From Alligator mississippiensis (Eukaryota > Chordata > Crocodylia > Alligatoridae), in NCBI RefSeq assembly GCF_030867095.1, contig NC_081831.1:70942716-71006715 (forward strand): 64,000 nt of DNA, in the 5' to 3' direction. Shown one piece after another: positions 50,366-62,446 of the stretch. The stretch's first letter is position 1. Every line of letters begins with the position of its first letter. Below the pieces are notes generated by a model, which was not told the origin of the DNA, made no database searches, and was given only the letters and a program-made list of their open reading frames with translations. The translations under genes and the position numbers were made by a program.

Positions 50366-53300
50366 TCGCAATTTTAGAGCTTCTTTAATAACTTCTCATA
50401 TTGGCAGCTAAAAGCAGCCTTGAATTCACAGCTGCGACACCAGGGTTGCGCTCTCTCCACCTAATTGAATATACAGAAAGGAGGGTTCACACCCTTTTGC
50501 CACTTGTGTAACTCAGGTATATAGATGACACAAACCCCCCGACAAAAAAGACAGGCCTGTTTCCTCCCCACTTCTCAGAAAGGTCTCACTTGACTTTTTT
50601 GAGAGCTGGGATTCTAATACCATTTTATTCAAGGGTCTTTTCATATTTTCAGTAAGATGTTTACAGACGTCAAATGGACGGTGGGAAAACTAAGGGTCAA
50701 ATCAGTCCCCCGTGGGCTTTCTGCATCTCTGTGAAGCAAGGTAAAGATTAGCCAAGCTGAGAGGAAACTTGAAAATACATAAAGGCGATTTAAAAATCAA
50801 GAGGTTAAAACAGATCCTTTAAGATCTTTACTACCACGTACAAAACTTGTACGATGTCTGACTTTGGAGGGAAGAAACTGACTCTCTAATGTTGCATATT
50901 TCCCGATTTTCTCAGAGGTAAAACACTAGTCACTGTAACAGCCACAGCGTGGCACCTGCTCTGAAACCCACACTAACTCTACCCATCATTAATATGGGTA
51001 AGTGCCCAAAATTTCCTGTGACCCTTTTCCCTCGCCACAAAGGAACTGGTTGACATGAGCCTCCCCTGCCATGAATTATCAGCCTAGCTGGCTTGCACAG
51101 GGAGTGCCGTGATAACAGAAAAATCCTATGGCCGCTTCTCCAGAAATAAGAGCACCTATTCTGGTCCTTTCGGATCATGGAAGAGCTAAAAGGAGGACAT
51201 GCAAAGCTAATTTAGAGTAGCCCGAGGCACAGGACCAAGCACATTCAAACCCTTTCCCAAGGAGACCAGCCTAGGATCAGAGCTGTCCTCTCATCTTAAA
51301 TCACGCCTACCTTAAAGAGCTGTGGACATGTTAGATTTGGGCTATTAAGAATGAACGGATGTAGCTACTGTTAAATGAAACTACTAAACACAGGAATATT
51401 AAGAGAGAAGCTATCTATCTAAGCGCTGCCCCTTCTCCACCCCCTTGGAATTTGTGAATAATAGGAAGTTCCCCCAAATCTGGAGGTGTAAAATCAGGGC
51501 AAATAAATTGATAAAAAACTCTTTGGGAACATTTTCTTCCTAACATCCCTTGCCTATGCTCCATGGCAGACTGTATCATCATCTACATCTGTAGGAGTTT
51601 GTCTGGCTGAAAACACTTAATGTTGAAAATGCAATTCCCCTCAAAACCACCTGAAAGACGAGCTCCAGGGGGGCACGCAGCCCCTCACCGAACAGCCATT
51701 CACTTTGCTTTGGTGGTTGTCGATACTCAGCAGTCGGCATGCATGAACTTGTGAAAGTCAGACAGGGGAGAGCTAGGGCTTAAAATGTGTCATCTGAAAC
51801 CACTCTGTTCAGGTGCTGCCTGTGATTATTTTCATGTAGGTTTATGGTATGCGAATGCTTTTAATGTCAGAAGTGCTAATTATTTCCACTTCAAGGCAGA
51901 TGATACATTATTCCTAAACTCCCTGGTAGATTAAGTTGGTGATGCTCAGAGTTGTATATTTAATAGACAGCATTTGACATTTAGAAACATTTTCCTTCAG
52001 CTTTTCAAAAAAACAACCTTGTCCTTTCTGTCGGCCTGAAGCCATGAACAACCAAGCTGTGCTGATCTAACGTTATCACACGCAGCAAGGTCCCACACAT
52101 CCTTCCTGATGCCATTAACAAAGCAGATACTTTAGATTTGCATAGAAGTGGGTAAAACAAATTCAGAAGAAAGATGGCCACCCTGTATGAAAAAAACAGA
52201 TTTCTTTCAGCTCCTCCGATCATGTATTGCTTAAATGCATTTATTGCTTGAGATCTACAATAAATTATCTGCTCAAATGGGTTCACTTACCTGCTTGTAA
52301 ACAGACTTAAAATTTACTTTTTCTCCATGACATTTCCACTCATGGAAAACCTGAATTTATGTTTCCTGAAGTTGAACAGCATCGTGCAGCAGTAAGTCAA
52401 ACTGCATATTACTCTTCTATCAGAATTACTCAGGGCAGTCTTCTTTAGGCTATGGCTCGTTTAAACATTCAAGGCTAAATTCATCTCAGATGTAACTCGG
52501 TTAAACTCCACCTGATCCCTCCGGCTCTTGTATATTAGGCTGTTACTTATACCTCTGGAAAGTTAATGCAACATGAGTACAGATCATTTCTTTATTGCAC
52601 GAGAGTGGAGAATTCTGATTTAGAAACACTTTTAGAGCCACTATGTCAGGGACTGAACTAGGAAAGGCAGTGAAGTATCAGTCTGTCAGTCATTTTGTAA
52701 AAATCCCCCACGTGCTTACAAATACGGTTCGGTGGAAAACGGTTTTCACATCCCAGAATTTTTTTTTTTTAAATGTCCTTGTTCTAGATTGAAATGAAGA
52801 GTCAAAATCTCAAAATATTTTTGCAAACAGAACATTTCCCTCTTCCCCTTCCTGTCCCCTCCCCCCTGAAAAAATTCAGGTCGGTTCAAACCCTTCATCT
52901 TGACCATTTCCAAATGGATCATTTCAATTTTGTCTTTTTTTCCCCAAAGAATCTTAAAAAAATAACTTCTTGTTTTGAACTGGACTTTATTTCAAACTGA
53001 AGAATGCAGCATTCATATTTTTAAAACAAACTGATTGCTTTGAAATTGTTTAGAAAGTTGTTCAAACTGACCCCTTCTGGGAAAAAGATTTGGTTTTGAA
53101 GAACTGGAGTATTTTGATGGAAAAATGTTTTGTTGAAAGATTCCCAATCAGACTCATTTAGGACTAGGCCTGGGCCCAAATCACAACATCCATAAAATTT
53201 GGAAGAAACCAGTTCCCCAGGAATTAATTCTCCCTCCTATATAGAGGACACCTGTATAGCAAGGAGAACGGGAAGTTCCTGAGTGGTATGCATGTCTGAC

Positions 53301-54149
53301 GACAAAAAAAAAAAAAAAAGATGCAAGACCACACGCATGATAACCAACATCCACAATAGACCTCCAGGGAACACAAAATCACACACAACTAGTATCAGGG
53401 CAGCAGGAACCCTTCCAAATAGAGATCAGACCTCTGCTTGTCCCCAGAGGCTTAGCAGATACTAAGGCAAATTTGGGTGAAACAGCAGCCAAAAATGTCA
53501 ATGGCTATTCTATAGCAGCTCTATATAATCTTGTTATAAAGATGCCAAGGTGTTCCTTACATTACTTAGAGAAACACTGGGACTCAACTACCCTGCTTAC
53601 ACTTTTTATCAGCTGTAAAAATATTTGCACAACAAAGTAGAGCTACCACATGCTGAAAATATGATTACGTGCATGGTGACAAGCAATAAGCTAAGCCTTT
53701 TCCTACAGAAGGCTTAGGCAGATTTTCTTTCTTCTTTTTCAAGCTACCTATACTATATTCAAACATTGTTTGGGGATTTCGTCTAAATTTCCCATATCTT
53801 GACCTATTTTCAGTTTTAATGGGCAATTTAAAAAAAAAGTACATGTGTGGTTAACTTGAAAAGGAAAAACCATCACAAGCAGCTGGCACTGCAAATGTCA
53901 TTTGACCGATTTTAGGATTTCAAAACACTAAGGTGTTTGCAGGAAATCTCTACACTTTTTTAGTATGAGAAACTTAGTAATTTACCCATAGAGCTGTACA
54001 ATTCTCCTCCTCCAGAAGCTGGGGTATGCAATATTCATCACTGAAATGGGAAAAAGGATCATTGTAAACATTGCAGTTTTGAAACTGCCAGACAAAGCAA
54101 ATATATAATAGGTATATGTATTTATGTATACATAGATGTGTGTGTGTGT

Positions 54150-54200
<51 letters not shown>

Positions 54201-54293
54201 CTATCCTTAGTGTGTGTGTGCGCGTCTATCTATCTATGTATGTGTGTATATAATATTTATTTGTGTGTCTGTGTGTGCGTATAGTATAATTTA
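50366..54293. other. Intergenic sequence upstream of SH2D1A
   Basis: No exon was recognised on either strand. In human the next gene in this direction is STAG2; no fragment resembling its C-terminus was seen here. The stretch ends in a microsatellite (54120-54285). Confidence 0.5.
54130..54285. repeat. TG/TA compound microsatellite
   Basis: TG units are followed by a long TA run (about 54153-54196), then TGTG/TCTA units. The 8-bp target duplication of the hAT-like element begins immediately after it. Confidence 0.9.
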
Positions 54294-54539
54294 TAGGGCT
54301 GTGCAAAGCTTTGGTCCCTGGTTCGATGCGGCAGAGATTCGGCTCGATTCAGTGGCCAAATCTGAATTGAATCAGAGGACCCTTAAATCTCTCTGAATCA
54401 AATCAGAACCCTCCCAATCAATTCAGACAGATTCGGAGATTCAGACATAGACACAGCTTTAAATGTGTTTTCTACATACCTCTAGGTAATGGGCTGAATC
54501 CAAATCCAAATCAAATAGGGCCCGCTTTGCACACCCCTA
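54294..54539 (+). mobile_element. hAT-like non-autonomous element, family member 3 (246 bp)
   Basis: It starts TAGGGCTGTGCAAAG and ends CTTTGCACACCCCTA (14 of 15 complementary). Flanks ATAATTTA (54286-54293) and ATAATTGA (54540-54547) form an 8-bp duplication with one mismatch. The left half matches members 1 and 2, including CAGACATAGACACAGCTTTA and CTACATACCTCTAGG; nearly the whole right half is missing, so it is a deletion derivative. Confidence 0.9.
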
Positions 54540-55449
54540 ATAATTGATGGTATATATGGTGTGTGTATACACACACCCACATAAATATTATATACCCCCA
54601 TATGACAGACAGACTATAGTGGCTTCCTCTCTAACTTTTCCCAATCAAAAGCTTGACTGAAGTGGGGCAAAAATGACCCTTGCAACCCTGTCTCCTGAGG
54701 CATTTCACAATGGGAAAATACAAAAGCCCTTAGAGTAGGGGTTGGTACAAAATGAATGAGCTGCTTGTAAACCAGTCCAGCAACCGTGACATAGGGATGT
54801 GCTTGACCATGTTCACTGAGAGTTATTTCAAAGCTGTACATTGGCTCTATAACGTTCAAACTGGAGAAATCCTCCCAGGAAAAATTTCCTTCACATGCCT
54901 TTGCACTACCAGAACAGCTCAGCAATACATGCTGGGGTGAGAGCCAATTCCTCCTATTTTTAACCCGTTCATGACTCAGACCCCAGTAAGGAATGGCTAT
55001 GAAGACAAATAATACAGCTCAATGTGCTCGTTTAGGGCAAAGCCACCAGTGCCTTCAACTGGAAGAAGAGTGCTCCCACACTACATGCTCTTTAAACCTC
55101 TGCATCTTGTTCTCTGAGATGCTGAGCTCCCTCTGCTCCTTCTGGCTGCTGGGAGAGCTCTCAGCACCTTCTTGGGTATGTTCAGTGCTGGGCCCTGGCA
55201 GAAACAGTTTGGTTAGCAGCATTGCAAACTTAGCCACAGAACAACATGAAAAAATTTCTCTGATGCACATACAGAATGAGACCTGAGGCAGCTCTGAAGT
55301 CTTTGGCCACGAAAATCCTCTTCTTAAGGAGGAAGCAGCCAGATCACAATCTCTGATGGACATCGTCTTAAACGTAGTCATGTTTTTATGCCAGCTACTT
55401 CTATCACTAGGCTGTTCCAATAGCCAAACTCTTCTGAAGGTTAGAAACC
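54540..55449. other. Intergenic, no recognised feature
   Basis: Open frames in both strands are short and unlike any family I know; nothing is supported. Confidence 0.5.
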
Positions 55450-57350
55450 ATCATCTAGATGTACTCCCAGCCATTTTATAGGCATCCGTTCTGATGCCAA
55501 GACTGTACTTTATCTTAAATAGCTCATTTTCTTACCTGGTGTTTTCCCCTGCAGTGTATTTGGAGAGTGTAACCACGTGCCCTCTCAGCCTTCGTTTTGC
55601 AAAGCTAAACAATTTAAGCTGTTTTTCTTTTAATTGCCCTTATAAGTGTGGCTCTTCTTTCTCCTGATCATCATACTAGGAGCACTTTTCTGCACTTCTT
55701 CTTTGAATTAATCTATCTTGAATGTAGATGACCAGGCAAGTACACAGGATTTCAGAGAGTTCACAGCAGTACCTCACACAATGCCAGGACTGTCCCGGGG
55801 GGGGGGGGGGGGGGGGGTGAATCGGGGCAACAGCCTCAGGGCCCATGGTTTGGGGGGCCCCACGGAGCTGGGTGCAGTGGCCGCAGCCCCTCCTGCAGGT
55901 CCCGCCTAGTGCTGGTGACTCCGCGCCACCACCGCCACCGGCTTCACATCCAGCCACTCGGCACCCTCCCTCCCCACCGCTGGCTTCTTCACGTCCAGGC
56001 CCCGCACCGGCTGATTTGCCCCGGGCCCCACACCTTGCTAGGGTTGTCTGTGCACAATGCTATTAATGCTTCCCCAGAAATAGCACCCCTGACACGTCAT
56101 AAGATTGCATTTGCCTTTTTCATGAGTGTATCACTTCATTAGGTCATAGTCATCCTGTGATCATCGAACATATATGGGTATTTATTCTCTGCGTTAAGGT
56201 CATCATACATGATATCCCAATCCCAGCATTATTCTGCATTGATAACGCCTCCCAGCTATTTCTCAACAAATTTCTACTTTTTGTGCTAAGCAAACATTTA
56301 CAATATCACTCTCAAGATAGATCCCCAAGCATTAGTACCTTCTTCTAGCCTGATACGCCCCCTTTCAGTATTAGCCATTGTTATCCTCCCTTTAGTCAGC
56401 TTCCTACCAACTTCACAAGTATCATACTAATTCTCATCTTAACAGTTTAACTCTGCATTTCATATGACACTTACGTGTCAGAGGCTTTTCTGAAATCTAG
56501 ACAGATTACTCTACTGTATTCCCTTAGTCTAAAAAAACCCCCAAATATCAAAGAAATAGATTAGGTTAGTTTGGCGTAATCTATCTTTAGCAAACCCATG
56601 TTGTATTTTATCCCCTTTTCCACTTACTTTTAGCTCCTTAATTTATGCTTTCCTTCAAAAATTGTTCTACAATTTTACACGAGATTCTGGTTAGATATAG
56701 GCATGCAGTTTGCTGGCTCACTTCCCGCCCCCCCCATTTTGAAGTATACGGAATATATGTTCTCCAGTCATATTACATAACACTTGACTGAATCAATTTA
56801 TTTAAAAATCCACGTTACAGGACCTGTGATTTTATATGCCAGGTCTTTTAAGACTCTGGGATGGAGATTATCTGGTCCCCCTGGCCAGCAACACATTAAA
56901 CTCTTTCAGCTTTGCTTATGTCTTAGATATGAAAATGTCTATATTTCCTCATTCATTTCTATTAGCCCTCCTGCCCTTGCCCCCATGCTCAACACAGAAA
57001 CATAATTTATCCTTATTGAAAACTCAAGAAAAGTATTCATTTTGTTTTGGGGCCATATTTTGATTATTTTTAATCTCTACTCCAGCTTCACTGTGTGTAC
57101 CAACCTCACTTCCATCCTTCGGTTTCTTTATTTATACAGCTGAAAAATCTTTTTGCTATTTGTTTTAATATCCTTTGCAAGGTCCAACTCAGCTCCACTT
57201 TGGGCAATTCTCACTTTATCCTTACACTTCCTGACCTCCAAGATGTAGCTGGCTTTGACGATCAATCCTTTCTCCCTGTTTCTTGCAGGCTCTCCACTTA
57301 TCCCTAATCTCCTGTCTGAGCTGGTATTTTTTGTTGTTTACTTCCCAGCT
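55450..57350 (-). mobile_element. Old L3/CR1-like LINE fragment
   Basis: On the + strand the segment reads as the reverse of an old CR1-clade LINE. Phrases such as CCTTTGCAAGGTCCAACTC and TGACCTCCAAGATGTAGC, and the order of blocks (poly-purine tail side at low coordinates, reverse-transcriptase-type blocks rising), parallel the layout of CR1 copies 1 and 2 but with much greater divergence. It is interrupted by a 268-bp GC-rich element. No open frame survives. L3 as the exact family is inference. Confidence 0.5.
55785..56052. mobile_element. GC-rich hAT-like insertion with 21-G run
   Basis: A 268-bp segment inside the old LINE is flanked by perfect 8-bp duplications CACAATGC (55777-55784 and 56053-56060). 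It starts CAGGACTGTCCC, runs into 21 consecutive G (55797-55817), and is rich in GCC/CCA. Termini are only loosely complementary (CAGGACTGTCCC; ...AGGGTTGTCTGTG). Its base content is wholly unlike the A+T-rich surroundings. Confidence 0.7.
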
Positions 57351-57839
57351 TTATTTCTAAAAGCCAAAGGTTTTATGTGAATACATAGACCCTCACAACT
57401 GAATAACCTTAATGCAGAGTAGGAAAGCCCCCTTACTGCCACAGGGTCCACAAAAATGTTGAAAACAAATTTTATAAATCCTGTATAAACAGATTGCCGG
57501 TTAGGGCGTGCTGGCAGCCTTTGAAGTATTTTGAGGTGCTAAAGTAAAATACAGGGGACCGTGTCCTGGCTCTGACAAAAACGTTATGCATGATTATGAA
57601 GAAAGCAGAATGTCTTCGGACATGAATTCTCTATCAGTAGAATGGACCGATGTTAATCCTTTCTCTGTCTTTCCTATTCAGACTGTAAACTCTCTGGGAC
57701 AGATGCATTATTTTACCATATGCGCACAAATGACTAATCTCAGGAGCAACCTAATTTCAGCAGGTGTGCTTCTGAAATACAAATAATAATCTATAGGCAT
57801 TAACAGCAGCAGCAGCAGCCCTAAGAGTTGAATAACTGA

Positions 57840-58235
57840 ACCAGGACTAGGAGCAACGGACCCAAGGTGCAGCAGAGGAACTTCAGGTGGGAGACGAGGA
57901 TGAATTTTCCGACTCTAAGGTTGGTCAAGTATTGGAACGGCCTGCTTGTAGAGAAGTTAGCAAAGAAGTTGTAGATTCTCCATCCCAGGAAATTTTCAAG
58001 AGCAGGTTTGACAGACACCTGGCTGGGATGCTTTAGTCAGGGATGATCATCCTCTTCATGGAAGAGGCTGTGGGTCCAAGCTCCGCAGATCCCAAGTGTC
58101 CTGTCCTGCTGGGGGTGAGGCCCACTGCATGGAGCAGTCAGGCTCTTGCAATCGTCCCATTGCCACTTGAACTATGCTGCTGGGATTTTTCCCCCAGAGC
58201 TGCTCAGTGAAAGGGGTTCTCACTGCATGGAGGTG
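57840..58235 (+). mobile_element. CR1 3'-end fragment (copy 3)
   Basis: The + strand encodes the C-terminal part of a CR1 ORF2 in pieces: FLTLRLVKYWNGLL-like blocks (degenerate), then REVSKEVVDSPSQEIFKSRF (approximate frame), DRHLAGML and a stop, followed by a 3' UTR-like piece. It is short and 5' truncated, as is usual for CR1. Confidence 0.65.
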
Positions 58236-58439
58236 GGGGAAGATGACCAAACAGGAGATGCACTCTAGGGTTCACTTACCAATGCAGCGGAGCTCCCGCT
58301 GGATGCCAGGCTGTCCTGTAGAAATAGATAACAATTAGCAGAGGAATTGTGTCTATTCTGGCTCACATACAAACAGCAGGCCTTTAGATACACGTTTCTG
58401 TTCACATAAATAATGAAAAGACAGACGAGCCTATGGACA

Positions 58440-58625
58440 CCCAACAGAATCAGGATCACACTGAGCTAAGCACTGTATATACCCATTTAATGAAAGGCAG
58501 GGTCCTGCTTCACAGAGCTTAGTATGAGATTAGACTTTACAAACTCTCATCAGGGCTTTACAGTGCTAGGTGCTGTACATACATAATGTGAAAAGCCAGT
58601 GCCAGTCCCAGAACAGATGCAAAAG
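58440..58625. mobile_element. LINE 3'-tail-like repeats (two units)
   Basis: Two successive segments carry the pattern CACTGTATATACCCA and GTGCTAGGTGCTGTACATAC followed by CAGTCCCAG or GGTCCTGC. This is the tail pattern of L3/MIR-type old repeats. Short and diverged. Confidence 0.35.
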
Positions 58626-58929
58626 CTGTAAATATTGCAAAAATAGTATTCGTCTCAAGATATTTGCAAAGCCAGCGCTTGCTGGCATACATGGGAATGG
58701 GGAATAGAGCAGGAGGAATAACAGCACTAAACTTTTTCAGACCTCTAAAAACATTTGGGCTGTGCCACAAACTGCTTCACCCATCCCCTATGACAGTACT
58801 TTCATACGTTGTTGAATTTTATCACAATTCTGGCTATGACAAAACTAATGCAGGAGCATCATTAAAATTCCCAGGTAATTTTATTTGGCTGAAAATCGCT
58901 CCAACCTTCAAGACCTTTATGAAATTAAT

Positions 58930-59272
58930 GCCATTGCTGAACTGTTACGGAAAGAGGTTGTATAAAGGACAATAAAGCAAGATAAAAAGTAACATGCTTG
59001 AATTACTATTTCTGATGATGCAGCGATTGTATCGCAAATGTCATTGCTGCTAAAGTACTGCATATATGACTGCAAAATAGCCGATGGGTGCAACACTTCT
59101 GTAGAAAAAGGTAGGGGAAAAAATAACCGGTAGAAGCAACCGCATGAAAATGCAGCTCACTTTTTTTAATGATTTTTCATTATATTAGGTAACTTTCAGT
59201 TTTAGTGTAATTGCTTTGCTCACAAAACATTCAAAACAGAGGTGCAAGATAATAGCTGGAGATAAAGGCAGC
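58930..59272 (+). repeat. Left arm of a long inverted repeat, unassigned
   Basis: It is the reverse-complement counterpart of 62447-62785. Shared blocks in order: GCCATTGCTG, CTGTTACGG, CTTGAATTACTATTT, TGATGATGCAG, CTGCAAAATAGCCGA, GGTAACTTTCA, TTTTAGTGTAAT, AAAACATTCAAAACAG and AAGATAATAGCTGGAGATAA. Roughly four of five bases match by eye. Weaker similarity continues inward toward about 59400. I know of no family for it. Confidence 0.85.
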
Positions 59273-60643
59273 ACAGTAATATGAGGAAAATAATACTGCT
59301 CACTTTCAGGAAAGCATCAGTGTCATATATGTGATCTCCATTCATCTGAGCTCATAAAGCAACATGATGAAAAGAGAGCATGGAAAAGTGGGCTGCTTTT
59401 ATGGAGGAATCAGCGGATGTAAGCACCTAAATACTTTTTTGAGAATATGTGGCCTCAAAGTAAAATAAGAGAGTTAGTGCAGAACAGCTGCCAAGTCATT
59501 TCCTTGCTTAGTTTGCCACAGATCCCATGTGTGGATAAGCCCTCAGTGTCACTTCATCTCGTACAGATGTGATTTAGAAGTTGGAAAAGTTGGAGGAACA
59601 GCCCGAGTGGCAGATGCTCTAATCTAAAACGTCTGGGGTCGCCCGTGGACCTATCTCGCTTTAAATTCAAACTGAAAGGTTTTTTTTTCGGTTGACAAAG
59701 GAGAACTGTGAGCTGTGAGGTCTGAATCAGCAACCAAGCATCCCCATTGTTTTAGAATAATAGAACTTAGAAAATTAGGATTGGAAGGGACTTCGGGAGC
59801 TCATCCAGTCCACCCCTGCTCAAACAGAACCGGTGCCAATTAGATCTTTCCAGGCACGGCTTTGTCAAGCCAGACCTTAAAAACCTCCAAGGATGGAGAC
59901 TCCACCACCTCTCTTAGGTAACTTGTTCCCGTGCTTCACCACCCTTCTAGTGAGAATTTTTTTCTTAATATCCAACCTAAACTTCCATTGCTTCAGCTTG
60001 AGCCCATTGCTCCTTGTTTTGTCATCTGCCACCACTGAGAACAGCCCAGCTCCATCCTCTTTGGAGCCCCCTTTCAAGAAGTTAAAGGCTGCTATCCAAT
60101 CCTCCAATTTGTCTAAGTCACTCTGAATCCTAGCCCTACCCTCCAGCATATCTACTACTCCCCACAGCTTGGTGTCATCTGCAAACTTGCTGAGGGTGCA
60201 CTCCATCCCATCTTCCAGATCGTTAATGAAGATACTGAACGAAACCAGCTCAGGACCAATTCCTGGGGCACTCCACTTGATATTGGCTGCTAACTAGACC
60301 TCAAGCCACTGATCACTACTCAGGGAGCCTGACTATCCAGCCAGCTTTCTATCCACTTTACAGTCCATTTCTCCAACCCATACTTTCTTCGCTTGCTTGG
60401 AAGAATGCTTTGGGAGACCATATCAAAAGTCTTGCTAAAGTTAAGGTATATCATGTCCACTCATTTCCCCACATCCACAGAGCCAGTCATCTCATCACAG
60501 AAGGCAATCGGGTTGGTCAGCTATGACTTGCCCTTAGTGAACCCATGCTGACTGTTCTTAATCACCTTTTTCTCCTCCAAATTCTTAGACATTGATTCTT
60601 TGAGGACCTCGTTCATGGTATTTCCAGGGACTGAGGTGAGGCT

Positions 60644-60890
60644 CAGTGGCATGTAGGGGGTGCACAGGGGTGTCCATGCACCCCGAGAGCACTGGTGCAC
60701 CCCCTAACAGGCAACACACTCCCTGCTTAGGTGACGGGCAGGGGGGACTGGCTAGGGATTGGGAGCACTGGATGAAGTGCCACAGCCACTTCTGGGAGTG
60801 CTGTGGGGCCCCCCAGTTGGTAAGATTGGCTGCGGGGAGCCCCCTCCCAGGTGCTGACTGGTCCTGACTAAGGTGACACAAGTAACCCAT
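60644..60890 (+). mobile_element. hAT-like element inserted in CR1 copy 2
   Basis: A 247-bp insertion splits the CR1 sequence, with GGTGAGGCT duplicated on both sides (60635-60643 and 60891-60899). Copy 1 shows the uninterrupted site. The start, CAGTGGCATGTAGGGGGTGC, matches the inverted end of the element at 6644-6840. It has no coding capacity. Confidence 0.75.
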
Positions 60891-61417
60891 GGTGAGGCTG
60901 ACTGGTCCTGTGGATCCTCCTTCTTCAAGGAGAGCACTATATTTGCCCTTTTCCAATTGTCTGGGACCTCCCCCAGTTGCCACAAGTTTTCAAAGATAAT
61001 GGCCAGCGGCTCTGCAATCACATTAGCCAGCTCCCTCAGCACCCTCGGATGCATTGCCTCCAGCCCCATGGACTTGTACACGTCCAGCTTTTCTAAATAG
61101 ACCCTAACCTGTTCTTTCACCATTGCAGGCTGGTTACCTTCTCCCAAATCTGTGCTGCCCAGTGCAGTAGTCAGGGATCTGACCTTGCCTGTGAAGTTAA
61201 AAGAAGTATGGAGTACTTCAATCTTTTCCTCATAATCTCCCACGAGGTTGCCTCTCCCATTCAGTAAGGGACCTACACTTTCCCTGACCTTCCTCTTGTG
61301 GCTGACATACTTGTAGAAACCCTTCTTGTTACCCTTCATGTCCCTTGCTAGCTGCAACTCCAATTGCACGTTGGCCTTCCTGTTTTCATTCCTGCATGCC
61401 TGAGCAATACTCTTATA

Positions 61418-61515
61418 CTCTGAATCAGTAACCAAGCATCCCCAATGTTTTAGAGTAATAGAACATAGAAAATTAGGATTGGAAAGGACTTGGGGAGCTC
61501 ATCCAGTCCACGTTT
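61418..61515. repeat. Internal copy of CR1 3' end plus its flank
   Basis: The segment repeats 59719-59816 in the same orientation with few differences (TCTGAATCAG, AACCAAGCATCCCC, AGAAAATTAGGATTGGAA, GAGCTCATCCAGTCCA). It replaces about 25 bp of expected CR1 internal sequence. Because it includes what looks like non-CR1 flank, it cannot be a simple CR1 motif. Confidence 0.85.
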
Positions 61516-62446
61516 TCACTTCTTGCAAGTTTCCTTTAGGTGTTTAAGCTCACCGAAGAGTTCTCAGCTAAACCAAGCCGATTGCCTGCCATATTTGCCT
61601 GCCATATTTGCTATCCTTCCTGCACAACAGGATGGTTTGTTTCTGAGCCCTCAGTAAGGATTTTTTAAAATACAACCAACTCTCCTGGACTACTTTCCCC
61701 CTCAAACTGGCTTCCCAGGGGATCCTGCCCATCAGTTCCCTGAGGGAGTCAAAGTCTGCTTTTCTGAAGTCCAGTGTCCATACTCTGCTGCTCGCCTTTC
61801 TTTCTTTTGTCGGGATCCTGAACTTGATCATCTCATGGTCCCTGCTGCCCAAGTTGCTATCCAATTCTACATCGCCCACCAATTCTTCTCTGTTTGTGAG
61901 CAGCAGGTCAAGAAGAGCACAACCTCTAGTTGGTCTCTCAAACATTTGCACCAGTAAGTCATCTCCATCACTCTCCAAAAACTTCTTAGATTATGTGTGC
62001 ACTGCTGTATTGCCGTCACAGCAGATTTCAGGGTGATTGAAGTCCTCCATGAGGACCAGGGCCTGTGATTGGAAACTTTCTCTAGTTGTTTGAAGAAAGT
62101 CTAGTCTGCCTCATCCTCCTGGTCTGGTGGTCTATAGCAGACAACATCTAAATAGTTTGGGGTCAGGACCTTCAGAACCAAGGTTTTAGGCTTGCTCTAA
62201 GTAAATTATGAATGTTCCCTAGTCTCACAGAGAAAATCCCACTGAGGGATTGTATTAACTTTCTTGAGTAAAGAACTTCCAAATACCAGGCTCAGGTCTT
62301 TAAAAGGTAAACATCGAGTATTATGCAGCTTTATTTTCCTCATTCTCTCAATCACATTTATTTCCTGAGCACAGACCAATTGTGAATACACATATCACAC
62401 ACGATGCTGACGTACGTGAGCCGTACGGTTTACATCTTATGGCCAG

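Larger units (their letters stand above)
59755..62142 (-). mobile_element. CR1 LINE, 5' truncated and rearranged (copy 2)
   Basis: Read on the minus strand: 3' end at 59755, then reverse-transcriptase pieces with the FADD catalytic motif still readable (KFADDTKLWG, about 60160-60200). Next come the RT-linker (ELQLARDMKGNKKGFYKYVS, about 61290-61360) and the endonuclease end (FERPTRGCALLDLLLTNREE, about 61880-61945). A gap of about 460 bp relative to copy 1 falls near 60096. A hAT-like element sits at 60644-60890. At 61418-61515 it contains a copy of its own 3' end plus flank. It is dead. Confidence 0.9.
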
